Shown here piece by piece: positions 12,071 through 24,760 of a stretch of 64,000 bases of DNA. The translations under genes and the position numbers were made by a program. The DNA lies in the NCBI GenBank assembly GCA_021613535.1, contig CP075496.1, forward strand, positions 9,672,001 to 9,736,000. The letters run 5' to 3'. How positions within the stretch are numbered: position 1 is the first letter of the stretch; every line of letters starts with the position of its first letter. The notes below the pieces were generated by a model. That model was not told the DNA's origin and made no database searches. It saw nothing but the letters and a program-made list of their open reading frames with translations. The DNA comes from Adineta vaga. Its lineage: Eukaryota > Rotifera.

Positions 12071-14233
12071 TTATTGTTTCTTGTTTGAACGATCTTCATA
12101 TAAAGAAGTAATGATCGATTGAAAATGATTCCGAGCATTGGCTCGTCGTGTTTTTAATGTAACTGTTAAAAGTCCATTGTTTTGTGAGAATAATTCCGGA
12201 TGCAAATAAATATTACTTAATGTTTCATATGGTTTCAGTCGATATTTTTCTGCTAATTGATTTAAGTCATCTAGAATAATTTTTTTCAGTTGTGTGTCTT
12301 TACATAACTCAGGAAATGAAGTAATAGAAGAAGTTGATTTAAATTGTTTTCGTACATATTCTTCATCAGGTATAACAATAGCAACAATTGTTTCTTCGGA
12401 TGAGAGTCCATCGACAAATATCTGTGCAACCCATCGAGAACGTATATAGACATCTTCAAGACGTTCTGGTGCAATATATTTTCCTTGACTTAACTTGAAT
12501 ATATGTTTTGTACGATCAATAATACGTAATGCACCATTATTTGTCCATTCACCAACGTCACCAGTATGTAACCAGCCATCTTTATCAATAGCTTCTCGTG
12601 TTTTTGCTTCATCACCAAAATATCCTATCAATAACAATGAAACAATGAAAATACTCGAATGTTCTTATACTTGAATAGAATATGTTACCTTTAAAAACTG
12701 TAGGTCCACGAATACAAACTTCACCTTGATTATTTTCGCTTCGATAATTCGTACCAGGCACATCCACTAATTTCATTTCTACTGTTGGTACTGGCGAACC
12801 AATTGTTCCATAGGACATATCCGTTGGATGAGTACTTGTTCCAGCACCTGCTGATTCTGTTTGTCCATATCCTTCCATAATAGGTATATCTAAAGCAATA
12901 CGAAAAAAATGCATAACATCGGGAGTAATCGGTGCGGCACCCGTTATCATTGCTTTCAGTTCATCACCAAATAGATTTTTGACTTTACGAAAAGCAATCT
13001 GTGATAAAAAGGATGGTTGTTCACGTAATGCTTGTTGTACAAGAATTCGTTTCATTAGACTCTTGTTAACTTCAGTCATGATGGCATCATAAACTTTATT
13101 TAAAACACGTGGTACAACAGAAGCTTGTGTAGGTTTTACGATTGATAAATATATAGGAAGTTTTTCTGGTAGTGGGCAAAAAACAATTTGTGTGCCACTA
13201 AGTAAACCTTGTAAAAGTATAAATCGTTCATATATATGAGCCATGGGTAAAAATGAACAATGTCGTTCCGTAATTGGTTTGATGATATTTGCTTGATTTA
13301 AACGAATAAGATGACCTTTTGCAGTTGCTAAAAGATTTTCATGAGAAAGCATAGCAATTTTGGGTTCTCCTATTAAAGAAAAAAACAGCAACGAATACAC
13401 TGAATATTAGTATTGTAGATCTCTGCTTGAAATTTACCTGTTGTGCCACTCGTAAGAATATATGTAGCAATACTTTCGGGATCAACATATGGACGTTGTT
13501 GTAGATCCGTACTCTTTATAGAATTGTATATGTTGGAAAGCGATCGAATTTTATTATTATTATTGTCATTGATTTCGTCTAAGACAATGATTTCTTTCAC
13601 ATGATTATTATTCAATAATTCATTTTGAAAAGATTTAATACGCTCTAAATTATCGATAACTAATACATCTGCTTGTGTTCGTTTAAGAACATTTAAAATT
13701 GTTGCAGTATCATAAGTTGTATAAAGACTAATGACAACAAATCCATACATATAAGAACCTTGTTCAACAAATAAATATTCAGGTCGATTTGATGATAAAA
13801 ATACTACTTTAGATTTCATAGGTATAAGTTTCGTTTTCGTCCATAAATATGAACCGATATATTGACTTTGTTCCATAACTTTTGAATATGATAACCATTG
13901 TAATGAATCTGTTCCATTTGTTGATTTAACAGTTCCAATACAAGATCCATCTTTCGAAGCTAAATAACCTTCTTGTAAAGCATCACCCAATGTTCGAACT
14001 TCAGGACAAATTGCTTTGTAGAATGAATAGAGATCAACATCTTTATACAATATACATCGACGAATACGTTCAGTACAATCGATTTCAACTGTTTGTTGTT
14101 TTAGATTTATTCCGTCATTATAAAATCGTTCAATACGGCTTCTGTATGAGAATGATTTGGTTTGAATACATGGAACTATATGACGTACGAAAACAATTTG
14201 TGTTGTTCGTGATTTTAAGATAGTTTGAAACAT
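12071..14233 (-). CDS. ACSL: Long-chain acyl-CoA synthetase
   Basis: Three exons (14233-13438, 13369-12689, 12624-12071) give 676 residues, the usual ACSL length. The enzyme activates long-chain fatty acids with ATP and CoA at the ER or outer mitochondrial membrane. The ATP-binding P-loop YILTSGTTGEPK (about 258-269) is rebuilt exactly across the first splice junction. Further adenylate-forming motifs are GYGQTESAG, HTGDVGEW and the hinge/lid region DRTKHIFKLSQGKYIAPE, typical of the ACSL1/5/6 branch. The N-terminus is basic and hydrophobic and may act as a membrane or mitochondrial signal. Nothing is missing, and it is likely an ordinary animal gene. Confidence 0.95.
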
Positions 14234-14720
14234 TTTTTTTTAATGTTTCTCTCACTTATATAAACGGTCAAATGATTAGATGAGAAGAAGAGCAAGAAAC
14301 ACAGAAAAGGGTCGGGCCGATGATCAAAAGAAATATGATATCTATATAAAAGCGAAAAGAAGAAGATCATATAGTCACTATGAATAGATTGATAACATAT
14401 CTAAAAGGCTATTTTCATCTTTACTTCACACTCGAAATAATTGAAGATGAAAGTCCACTGTCGAGTGTCGAGTAAGAAGAGTCAAAGAGTTAGATAAATA
14501 AAAAAAAAACGTTCGAGTTTTTAAAATATTTTACTTTCCAATCAAGATATCATAGTCGCATATCTTATAGGTGTTCTAAATTTATTTAAAAGTTGTGAGT
14601 CATATAAATGCATATGCATTGTATCGCCTTTTATTTTTACTTGAGAATAGTCATGAATATTAGAATTTATCTACAGGAACTATCGATATGAACAGATGAA
14701 CAAGTAAATAAATTTGTTTG
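14234..14720. other. Intergenic, ACSL 5' flank
   Basis: No gene is seen. It should contain the ACSL promoter (minus) and ends where the receptor relic begins. Confidence 0.4.
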
Positions 14721-14935
14721 AACTAATCTACATGTTATTGATGGATGTCAGTATTTATGTATTTTGTGGTTTTGTTTTCACAATCTTTTTGATATTTAGA
14801 CAGATCATACTGTAATTCGAAATATATGTTTGTTCAGTGGATGTATTTCAATTTGTCTTAGTCGTTATACAAAATTTACTGGTATCAAAAGGATTTCGTG
14901 CTGGAGCGAAGACAATGTTTTCATGTCGATGAAGA
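14721..14935 (+). pseudogene. Receptor (GPCR) relic, 3' end only
   Basis: This stretch aligns base by base with the last part of the intact receptor gene 1.9 kb downstream. The start (aactaatctacatgttattg) matches 16588 onward, and the segment from 14810 nearly matches 16713-16745. The end resembles the receptor's conserved tail (VSKTFRSEAKKMF) with changes. About 40 bases are missing between TM6 and TM7 and the frame is broken, so it cannot encode a receptor. No upstream half is visible. Confidence 0.75.
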
Positions 14936-15870
14936 ACGTATCAATAAAACTCACTATAATGTATAGACATTGTGATCTCGTATATTATTTACATAAATAT
15001 TGAGTAGAGGTATGAACGGTCTGTTTTTGTTGAAGATCAATGGATCAGATGCCACAGCAAAATAGTGAAGTGGATGACTATATTATCGAAAGTTATTTTG
15101 TCTTTCGAAATGAAGTATAATTTTACTCGGACGAGGATGAGAATTCAAATTGAATTTATTATTAAGAATTTTTTTCTTTCGATGAATTTTCTGATAACAA
15201 AAGCATGATTTTGTCTCGTCTTTTTTTAGTTTGAATTCAGAATTACATAGAAAAGGCCTTGTTAATTAACATATTTTTGCCTAAAGATCATGCACAAAGG
15301 ACACCTTTTTTCTAAATACAATTAGATTTATAATTTTATCTGTCAGTAAAGAAAAATATGGTGTAGACAATTCCAGAAAGTATGTTTTGATTAAGATCTA
15401 CGGATAAGCAAAAATTCAAGAAGAATGGGTCGTTTTCTCGAAGGCAGTTCACGAGATTTTGCACTTTTTTTTAATCAGAATAAAGTACAGTAGAATGTGA
15501 GAGGAATTTGATAGTATATAATTAAATGATAGAAGCGAGTAACCATTATTGATATTCTTCACATCAACGTAATATATATTCAAAGTTTTTCTTCAACGGT
15601 ATTTGTTTCAATTGCACTTGATTTCCTATATCAGTAGAGAAAAGAATATATCTATGCGATCTGAATTTAGGAGAATTAAGGTAGAGATAAGTGCACAGTT
15701 CATTAAACGCATATTGTGTTTACAATGATTTACTATGTAACTATGTTACGAGTCTGTTACTGTTTTTAAAAAACGGATATGTAAAAGCGATGAAATGTCT
15801 ATATATAATGGACTATTATGAAAACGGTTCGTTTTTATTTTCTTATTCTTATTTGAAATTCAAGATTATT
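14936..15870. other. Intergenic before receptor gene
   Basis: No gene is seen. The frame of the next gene stays open upstream to 15691 but without an ATG that suits the family, so this is taken as 5' flank or UTR. Confidence 0.4.
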
Positions 15871-16854
15871 ATGTCGTCACCTTCGTCCAACATAATCATC
15901 ACTCTCAAATTAGTCGAGAAATATCTCTATCAAATTGGTTCACTTGTTCTCATTACTATTGGTATTCTTGGTTCCATCATCAACCTACTCGTCTTCACTG
16001 AAAAGAATCTTCGCAAAAATCCATGTTCCATCTATTTCATTGCCCACAATCTTGTCAATTTCTTCTACATTTGTTCATCTTTGATACCTCTTACATTAGG
16101 ATTAGGTTACAAAGCCGATATTACTGTTTACTATATTGGCATTTGTCGTCTTCGTCTCTATGCTGTCACATTATTCAATTGTTTGAGTTCATTCTATCTC
16201 ATTCTAGCATCGATCGATCGTATTCTCATCACATCGCGTAATGCTATCACACGACAGAAAAGTACATGTCATCGTGCATATATTTTTATTGTAGTTGGAA
16301 CACTATTTTGGTCATTGTTTCATATTCATGCATTGATCCTATCAACGATTAGTCAAATTGCACCGAATACATATTTATGCTATTTTCAACAAGGTGCTCA
16401 TCTAATTTTCATGGGATACTATTCGATCAGTGAAGAAATAGGAGCACTTGTGCTACTAACAATCTGTGGATTATGGTCGATCAGAAATATACGAGTATCT
16501 CATCGAGTAGCACCTGTTGAGAGTTTCTCTGCTACTAGAAGTATTGTGGGACAGAATTTACATTCAAGTACTGCAAAAGATCGTCAACTAATCCATATGT
16601 TACTGACTGATATCAGTATTTATGCATTGTTTAGTATAGTTTTCGCAGTATTTTTGATGTATCAACAGATCACACAAAATCAAGTAAAAAGTGGTGAACA
16701 AACAACGATTGAAACTGTGATTCGAAATATATGTTTGTTCAGTGCAGGTATTCCAATATGTCTTAGTTGTTATACAAATTTATTGGTGTCAAAAACATTC
16801 CGAAGTGAAGCAAAGAAAATGTTTTTGTGCAAGAAACTTTCCTCTAAGAATTAG
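15871..16854 (+). CDS. Rhodopsin-like GPCR, bdelloid family A
   Basis: Single exon, 327 residues from the ATG at 15871. The frame is open further upstream, but this start places TM1 (about residues 22-42) after a short extracellular tail, as expected. Seven hydrophobic segments are visible. TM3 ends in SIDRILIT, the DR-type G-protein motif (D116-R117), with C92 as the likely extracellular disulfide partner. The end of TM7 and helix 8 read LVSKTFRSEAKKMF. The protein resembles peptide (FMRFamide-like) receptors that are multiplied in bdelloids; the ligand is unknown. It shares its tail signature with the receptor at 44847-46017 and with the relic at 14721. Confidence 0.85.
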   Translation: MSSPSSNIIITLKLVEKYLYQIGSLVLITIGILGSIINLLVFTEKNLRKNPCSIYFIAHNLVNFFYICSSLIPLTLGLGYKADITVYYIGICRLRLYAVTLFNCLSSFYLILASIDRILITSRNAITRQKSTCHRAYIFIVVGTLFWSLFHIHALILSTISQIAPNTYLCYFQQGAHLIFMGYYSISEEIGALVLLTICGLWSIRNIRVSHRVAPVESFSATRSIVGQNLHSSTAKDRQLIHMLLTDISIYALFSIVFAVFLMYQQITQNQVKSGEQTTIETVIRNICLFSAGIPICLSCYTNLLVSKTFRSEAKKMFLCKKLSSKN

Positions 16855-17264
16855 AAGTGAGCATGACATTTTAAATTTCTGATGACACGTTTCCTACTGT
16901 CGATTAAACTGGCGGTCTATCATTACTATTGAATAAGCTTTTATGGTTATTACCTTCTATATCCATGATGAGTAACAATATGTTATTGTTATGTCGTAGT
17001 TTTTTCTTCTATTTTATTGGTCTAATTTGTGTATATGCTACTTTGTGATTCATTTTATTCAAAATAAAAAGAAGGGACTTACAAGAAAAATCTAAATAAA
17101 TGCTTTGATGTAAGTACTGTTGCGAAATTACATGTTTTTTCTTCTCTCTCGGTGTGTCGCCGCACGAATAAGTAAAATAAATGTAATTTCATCCTTCATA
17201 ATACAAAGTATATAAAAACGAAGACAATCCGCATATCAATCGAAAAGAAAATCATTGAGAAATA
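16855..17264. other. Intergenic, 3' UTR and next promoter
   Basis: It holds the receptor's 3' flank (AATAAA-like motif near 17083) and the TATA box of the dioxygenase gene at 17211. Nothing else is seen. Confidence 0.4.
17211..17218 (+). promoter_or_regulatory. TATA box of dioxygenase gene
   Basis: TATAAAAA lies 54 bases before the ATG at 17265, a plausible core-promoter distance for a short 5' UTR. Confidence 0.5.
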
Positions 17265-18127
17265 ATGGCTCAACTTGAAAGACAACTTATCGATGGTGAA
17301 CGCATTAGTGTAGTTCCAAATTTTTTATCGGTAATCCAATGTCAAGAACTAATTGAACAAGCAGAAGCATCTGGTTTTAAAACAAGTCCACCTTCGGGTA
17401 AATTTTTACACAAAAATAATTCATACCAACTTTTTTTTTACTCAATTAATCGTTAGGTGGTGGTCATGGCCGTACACATCGTGAAGATGCTCGAAATAAC
17501 GAATATACTGTTATTACAGATCAAGAAATTGCCGATAAATTATTTCGACGAATTTCACCACTGCTTCCTCAAACATTAGAATGGATGACAGATAACGCAT
17601 ATTTTACTAAAGGTGTTGGTGGTCGTGAATGGACAATTGCTGGTTGTGTTGATCGTTTACGTTTTTATAAATATCATAAAAATGAAGAATATCCTGAACA
17701 TATGGATGGTAGTTATAGTCGTACGATTACATATAATGATCCATCAAAAGGATCTTATAAGCAACATTCATTTTTGACTTTATTAATTTATTTAAATGAT
17801 GATTTTCAAGGTGGTGAAACAAAATTCTTTCCTGATAAACAACATTGTCGATTTCTTCGTGATATTGAAAATAAACAAGCTGTGCATACTATTGAACCTA
17901 AACAGGGAATGGCTTTAGTCAATATTCATAATATTCTTCATGAAGGATCAAAAGTCCAATCTGGTGTTAAATATGTTTTACGCACAGATATTCTATATCA
18001 AAAACCATTAGAATCACATCCAAAACTTGAAAAATATTCTCAAAATAAGAATGAAAATCATGCTAAAGTAACTGTTAGTGAATGGGAAAAACATTTTGAA
18101 CCATCATGTAAAATGTATCACGATTAA
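17265..18127 (+). CDS. Prolyl-4-hydroxylase-like 2OG/Fe(II) dioxygenase
   Basis: Two exons (17265-17397, 17457-18127) with a 59-base intron give 267 residues. The family hydroxylates prolyl or related side chains using 2-oxoglutarate, O2 and Fe(II). The iron ligands are visible: H126 and D128 in PEHMDGS and the distal H206 in NILHEGS, followed ten residues later by K216, suited to bind 2-oxoglutarate. A double-stranded beta-helix core (LTLLIYLND...GGETKFFPD) lies between. There is no signal peptide, so it is probably cytosolic rather than a collagen hydroxylase of the ER. The substrate is unknown. It converges with PEPCK. Confidence 0.9.
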
Positions 18128-18383
18128 ATATTCGTTAATAAAAATACAATAAATTCACGTTTTGCTGTTTTATACGTCTCTTCGAAAAATAAGTAAAATC
18201 GATCATTTGTATTGTCTGTTGAACTATGAACTATTCTGAAATTCCTCTATCTAATCATTGTTTATTTAAAAGAAAAAGAAAAAGAAAGGAAAACTCATAC
18301 TATACAGAGTCGATACTAAATACGTGATATAACAATGAAAAAAGAATCGTTCAGTATATGCAAATATATTTCCAAGATAAAAA

Positions 18384-20817
18384 TTATTTCATTTCTGTTA
18401 AACGTTGTTTTTGCATTTCAATTTGTTGACGGATATCTTTTGGTAAATCGTCTCCTAATTGCTCATCAAGCCATTTTGATGTTTCTTCAATATCATTCAT
18501 CCAATATTCTTTTGGTAAACTCATAAGTTTATCCCAATCGACAACTAAACCTTGAAGATTAATTGAATCTTTCTTTGGTATAAATCCGACTGGTGATGCT
18601 TCAGCAATATCTTCACCATTCGTTCGACGAATAATCCAATCAAGTACACGAATATTTTCACCTGAAGATAAGAGATAAAAGTAAATATGACAAACTTTAT
18701 CTGGCAAAAAGAGATTATTACCGAAACCTGGCCAAAGAAATTTATTATTTTCATCCAAACGAAACCAATTGACATGGAATATTTTTGGTAACTAAATCAG
18801 TTAACAATGAGAGACATTCAATTCCTGTCAATAATTTCACTTACTTTATTCTTTGGTTCTTTTTCAAAATCTAACCAATGTTGAATATAATGACCAAAAT
18901 TATAACCAACAAATGGGCTAAATAGAAATCGTTTTGTTCAAAAAAAAATTCGAAATTTATTCGTTGAAAATCTCACCGCATTGCAAATGGATCATGCATA
19001 ATCTGTTTTCCTGTATGTTCAGCAGCTGCTGTTGTTTCGGATTTTAATTGTGAAGCAAGAAAAACACCATGTTTCCAATCAAATGATTCAATAACTAATG
19101 GGACACCTTCAGGTCGTCGTCCACCAAAAATAATAGCCGAAATTGGTACACCATCCGGATGTTCCCATTTATCATGTATAATTGGACATTGTCGTGCTGG
19201 ACAACAAAATCTTGCATTTGGATGACTAGATTTTTTTGTTTTATCTTCACCTAATTTATATGTTTCACCTGTCCAAGAAATAATTTCTGTACCAGGTGGT
19301 GTTTCATCTTCTAGACCCTCCCAATAAAATCCACCATCAGCTGTTTCACCAACATTAGTAAAAATGGAATTTTTCATACATGTTAACATTGCATTTGGAT
19401 TTGTTTTCATATTTGTACCACTAGAGATAAATCAAATGCAAAAATACATTATCAAAAGATTTCTTTGTATTTTAACTCACGGTGCAACACCAAAGAAACC
19501 AGCTTCAGGGTTAATTGCTCGTAATTCTCCTGTTTTTTTATCAAATCTCATCCAAGCAATATCATCACCAACAACACGAACAGTATAACCTGGAAGTGTT
19601 GGTGTAATCATTGCTAAATTCGTCTTTCCACAAGCTGATGGAAAAGCTGCAGCAACAAATTTTTCTTCACCTGTGGGATTGGTTATTGACATAATTAACA
19701 TATGTTCAGCCATCCCTTTATTTTAATCGAAGAAAATGAAAATAACTTTCTTTAAACGAAATATTCAAATACTTACATCCTTCATCATATGCAATACGAC
19801 CAGCAATACGTAAAGCAAAACATTTTTTACCAAGTAAACTATTACCACCATAACCTGAACCATAACTAATAACTTTTCGAATGTCTGGAAAATGAACGAT
19901 CTAAGAAAATACAAATAAATGGTTATGTATTGATATTAATTCAATAGATGATAAATTTACTAATGTTTTTTCTGGATTACATGGCCAATTATTGATAACT
20001 TTTTGTGCATGTGGACGAGGACAACCTAGAATTAAAATGAGAAGTTCATGTTTAATATAAAATTTATTGACATATCTTACCCATTGAATGAAGACATTTA
20101 ACAAATTCTTCGCCATGTTTAAGATGTTTCCATATTTCTGATGATACTCGTGTCATGACTCTCATTGAAAGTAAAACATAATTGGAATCAGTAACTTGTA
20201 TACCGATTTTACTCAATGGTGAACCAATAGGTCCCATACTAAATGGAATTATATACATCATGCGTCCAGCCATGCATCCTGGAAGACGATCATCAAGTTC
20301 TTTTTTCATATCTTCAGGTGACATCCATAGACCAAGGGCACATTTCACACCATCGCGTGAATGTGGAATAGAAGCATATTTATCATCAGTAACAATATAT
20401 GTTTTTGATTCCACACGTGCAACATCCTATTAAATTACAAGGTCAAAATAATAAATAAAATTTCAATTTCTTCATTTTATTACTCGTGGATCAGTCCAGC
20501 AAATGTAATTGTTTTCATATTTTGTTAATTTTGTCAAAGTACCACGTTCAAGAAGCTTCAATGTTACCATTTCAGCTTCTTCATCCGATCCATCGCATAT
20601 GTAAACACCACGAGGAGTACATAATTGTACCTAAAAGAATATTACAATCAATTGTCGTCGTTATTATTTATAAATATTTTAACTTTACCATTTGAGCAAT
20701 CCATTTTTGTGCTTGAACTGGAAGCGATTGAAAATCACCTTTAGTTATTGGTATGTCACCAATTTTTTGAATAGTAACATAATGAACTTCAACGAAAGGA
20801 ACATTGATATCTTCCAT
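18384..20817 (-). CDS. PCK1: Phosphoenolpyruvate carboxykinase, GTP type
   Basis: Ten exons rebuild 636 residues: 20817-20689, 20630-20484, 20426-20081, 20025-19961, 19900-19777, 19715-19481, 19420-18977, 18917-18845, 18791-18722 and 18661-18384. The enzyme converts oxaloacetate and GTP to phosphoenolpyruvate, the entry step of gluconeogenesis. Family blocks are clear: R[20 protein letters not shown], [16 protein letters not shown], the kinase-1a loop [12 protein letters not shown] with reactive C299 (about 295-306), [23 protein letters not shown], and RPFVGYNFG. The ninth intron (18662-18721) is 60 bases, has no stop and keeps frame, so retention would insert 20 residues into the [13 protein letters not shown] loop. 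There is no transit peptide, which suggests the cytosolic form. Confidence 0.95.
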
Positions 20818-21305
20818 CGGTTTTTAATTTAATCTAAAGAGAAAAAAATGGTTTTTATGGGTGTGTTTCTTATCAGTTTTCTCTTTCTGCTCGTTAGATG
20901 AGGTTACTGCGTATGACTTACATTTGATTGCAGTTTGCTTGAAGAACAGAAAAGAAAAGAAAAATATAGACATATATATAGACGCACATACGTCGTAAAT
21001 AATAGAAGGTGAATGTACCGAACGTGTATGTATAGGCCTTACATAGTGAAAAAAAAAGAAATCTATCGTCAATTTTATTTCGAGAAAAATCGAGAATAGA
21101 ACAACATACAGGTCATGACGAATTCGATCATAAAAATTGGACTAAAAGTCCAATGATAAAAAAAACAAATATCTTATGATGTATTCAGCGACACACACAT
21201 CCCTCGATCTCCAATCGAGAAAAATCATTGAAGAAAGAAGCAGTTACTGACTGGTTCATTCAATTCGATCGACGACGGAGGAAAAAGATGATAACATATG
21301 GAGAA
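20818..21305. other. Intergenic, PEPCK 5' flank
   Basis: Probable promoter region of the minus-strand PEPCK gene, with A/T-rich low-complexity tracts. No gene is seen. Confidence 0.4.
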
Positions 21306-22450
21306 TTAAATGATGGACGCACATATATTTATAAAAAGTATTATTTTAACCTTCATTGGAATTTCGTCAAACAGATGTTCGTTTTGTTGATGACTTGGTA
21401 TTTTCACTTGGTTTAACGTCAACATAAATATATTTAATAACGACTGTTGCTTTCTTTTCCTCTTTTTTCTATCCACTGTGTCAATATAAAACACATATTT
21501 CAGTACATCCATCGTCACAAAAAACAATGCAAAACATATCCAAATAATCGGAGAAATTAACTTGTTCATTTTTGATCGTTCTGAAATGCACTGATAACGA
21601 TTACCAAAATAACTTTCACTCCAACATGAACATGAATAACTCAGTAGAGATGATTGACAAAGTCGATGATCGAATTAACATTATAATCCATTGAAAAAGA
21701 TATATCGTATGATGAAGACAAAAGCTAAAGCGCAGAATTGAACACATTTACCGTTGTTTTTCACATTCTCAATCACTCTTTCCATGATGAAAACGAAGGT
21801 TTTCCAAAAACATGTAGCAGTCTTTCTATATTTCTAATTCATACGATATATCAGAACTTATAGATGTGTACATTTTTATATGCACTAGACTAAACTATGA
21901 ACATTTGAGACGAATGCATCTGAACATCCAGCTATATAACAGAAATCGGTCGGTCCTGTTTTTATCACACGATGAGCATAATATTCCACGAGGTTTATCT
22001 GACATATTAAGTGTATTTCTAGGTGAGCCATTACCAGCAACGACCATGGTCATGTTTGGAGAACGATTCAAATGTCTTTTGACGACTTGATGATAGTCTC
22101 CAAGAGAACAGTAGAGATCATCATTGATATAGATCTCAGTGGTACTATTTGTTGCATTCAATGATTATTTATTGACCCAACGGTTGTCATCTCCATTATC
22201 AATATAAACATCACGTGAATCATTGATACCACCCGAGATGTATCTGATGGGAATAATATTTTCTTCGAACCAAATCGAGGCAAGATTTAAAGATCTTGTT
22301 TAGCGACATAGACAGTATTATTAACATCGACCAACACTTTACCAATATATTGTCCAAGCAAAGCTTTGTCTGCAAAGGTAATGGCATTGAGATTCCATGT
22401 TACCGATGCTCACAATCGTGGTTGATTTATCAACTGACCTATGCAGTGAA
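21306..22450 (-). pseudogene. Decayed NHL-propeller / EGF / transmembrane gene
   Basis: Read on the minus strand, coding fragments appear in a sensible order but in shifting frames with stops. At about 22440-22290 there are NHL-protein phrases (WNLNAITFADKALLGQ, VDVNNTVYVAKQDL). At 22165-21960 one propeller repeat is open (EIYINDDLYCSLGDY, MTMVVAGNGSPRNTLN). At about 21760 a degenerate EGF start (NNGKCVQ) appears. From 21690 to 21306 comes the C-terminal half of an EGF module (YSCSCWSESYFGNRYQC), a membrane helix (PIIWICFALFFVTMDV) and a basic tail. The gene was probably a type I membrane protein. The 5' end was not found. Confidence 0.6.
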
Positions 22451-23852
22451 TACGAATAATTGTTATAAAACTATAATGAGTTGTTAGAAAGAAGATTATG
22501 AATCATATCTGAACTGATACATGAGAACATATAGATTGGTATGTAATATGTACACTGCGTTAAAGAATTTCATTGACTCATATACATGATGGAATACAAT
22601 TATTAACTCTATGTTTCTTATAAGGATATTTAAACAGAAAACATTTTCGTCTGAATAGATCATGATTTATAATTATTCAATTCAAAGACAGCATCTGAAA
22701 TTATCAATTAGCAGAATGATCATCAACACATACGTATCAATCCGTTGTAGTCATTTTTCTTTTAACTATTCTTTTACTAACTATATCGCACTATTAAAAT
22801 GATTGAGGTGCTGATTTTTACTGAGTGCCAATATAAATGTGGAAAGTTCTGTTTCATAGAGAACTCTCTTAAGTTAATATTAGATCTATTTGATAAATAA
22901 GAATCAATGGATGTTGTTTTGTTCGACTGATTCGTCAAAAGAAGATCGTAAATTGAGTCAACTTCAACGATGATCTGACAAAACAATTTTTATTATCATC
23001 GTCGTTATATTACTGGAATACTTACCTTCGTCAGCGAAAGCGAATTCAATTATTTTCCTTGTACACGATTGTTATCCAATCAAACAAAATTAAACAAAAG
23101 GAAAACAAAGGAGCTGATAGAAGGTGCTTTGACAGGTAATACAAAGAAGTGAGTATTTCAGTCTTTTACAAGAAACCAATGGACAACGTTTTACTCTGCT
23201 TATGATAGCATGATCAAGTGCTGATTGATTAGCTAGCTGTTCTTCAATTTCTTTCCATCATGAGTTTTCAACTCATGCCCAGTTCAAATGATCTCAGTCT
23301 AAAACTCAAAAGCACTGATTGATACACTGATTGTGAACATCGACGAATCCAGTAAATACACTACCACTTGGAGAAATGGATCCACCAATGTTGTATGTTA
23401 TTGATATTGATATTTATTTTTTAAATATTTGAATTTTGTAAATATTTATAGCAGTATATGATTTAATGATAGAGATTATATACTTAGCCTTATGCATCAT
23501 CGATAAATCACGGGTGAAAACACAAAGTTTGAATAGAAAATTACGCAGTAATACTCAAAAAAAAGTTTGTTTATGTCACTATACCTAGATTAAAAAAAAA
23601 CGTTTATTTTCAACATATATTTCATTGATAGCATTCACGCTTATTAGATGTTTAAAAATAGCATAGTCGTATCAATATTGAGTATTTCATTTCTCTTTGA
23701 TATAAGTATGAATTTTTTCGCTCTTGAAGATATTTATTAATGTTACTAATGTTTTGTTCGAGAAAAGAATCTTACATATTATGAAAAATGAATTTCAGAA
23801 ACTTAATTGTTATTAATATTAGAAAGTTTGAAACGAACAATGAATTTTTCAA
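22451..23852. other. Intergenic, no gene seen
   Basis: About 1.4 kb of AT-rich sequence with many stops. It may hold the lost 5' part of the NHL/EGF relic, but I could not recognise it. Confidence 0.35.
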
Positions 23853-24760
23853 CTAATATACAGAATTAAAGTAAAATAGTAGCAATATAATAGCGATATG
23901 AATCATCATTGAGTAATTGATCGCTACAGACTGATTATTTCTTTTTCTTATTTCACAAAGATTACCTTTCCAACTTTGTGTACATATACAATTGAATGCC
24001 GTATTGGACACTCCAATGCAAGTACCTGTAAACAAAAACAAAAAACATTTTCATTTATTTTTTTGATAATAATGAACATGATTACCATTATTCAAACAAG
24101 TAGTTGATTTACAACTTCGATCATAGATTTCGCAATTTTTACCACCATAACTAGATGGGCATGAACAAGTATAGGAAGTTTTTGTTTTATGACAAGTACC
24201 ATTATTTAAACATGGCTTTTGCATATCACATAAATCACTAGAAATATTGCAATGAACACCAATATACGATGAATTTGAACAATTTGGTGGAACAAAGAAT
24301 TGTGAACGTTCATCTTGTCGTAATGAATGGATTGAGAAGAGAGGTGATTTAATCGTTTCTCGCAATGAATCTGCTTGACCTTATAATTCAAAATGAATAA
24401 TATTTTCACAGTTTTTCTTGATTTCATCACATAACTATCATTTCACTCCTAAACAATAAACTGCCAGTTTTCATAGCGATAGAGTCTAATTTTTAAATGA
24501 CTATATTATCAAAATTGTATCGATTTGTATAATCAGTTCTCAATTTAATAAATAGAAATGAATTATTGATCTCTTGGATTATCGCAAAATGCAATAGATA
24601 CATCTCATAGTATACAATACACAAGTTTCAATCGTAATAAATTGATGTAGTCTTATAGAGGAGGTAACTCTCTAGGAAAACTATGTAGATCATTACCTGA
24701 TATGCGAACGACAATCGGAAAAACAATCGTCAAAATAACAAGACAATAATGGAATTCCAT
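23853..24760 (-). CDS. Small EGF-like type I membrane protein
   Basis: Three exons (24760-24697, 24379-24086, 24025-23853) give 176 residues. The first exon encodes a signal peptide (MEFHYCLVILTIVFPIVV). Two EGF modules follow: one starting CDMQKPCLNNGTCHK and closing SYGGKNC, and one starting CKSTTCLNNGTC, rebuilt across the last splice, and closing WKGNLC. The C-terminus is hydrophobic (MMIHIAIILLLFYF), either a transmembrane anchor or a GPI signal. It is probably a cell-surface adhesion or receptor protein; partner unknown. The acceptor of exon 2 (TTATAAG) is unusual, but frame and content support it. Confidence 0.78.

Noticed and set aside
18545-18775. Minus frame with hydrophobic start overlapping PEPCK
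   Set aside because: Shadow in another frame of PEPCK exons 9-10 and their intron.
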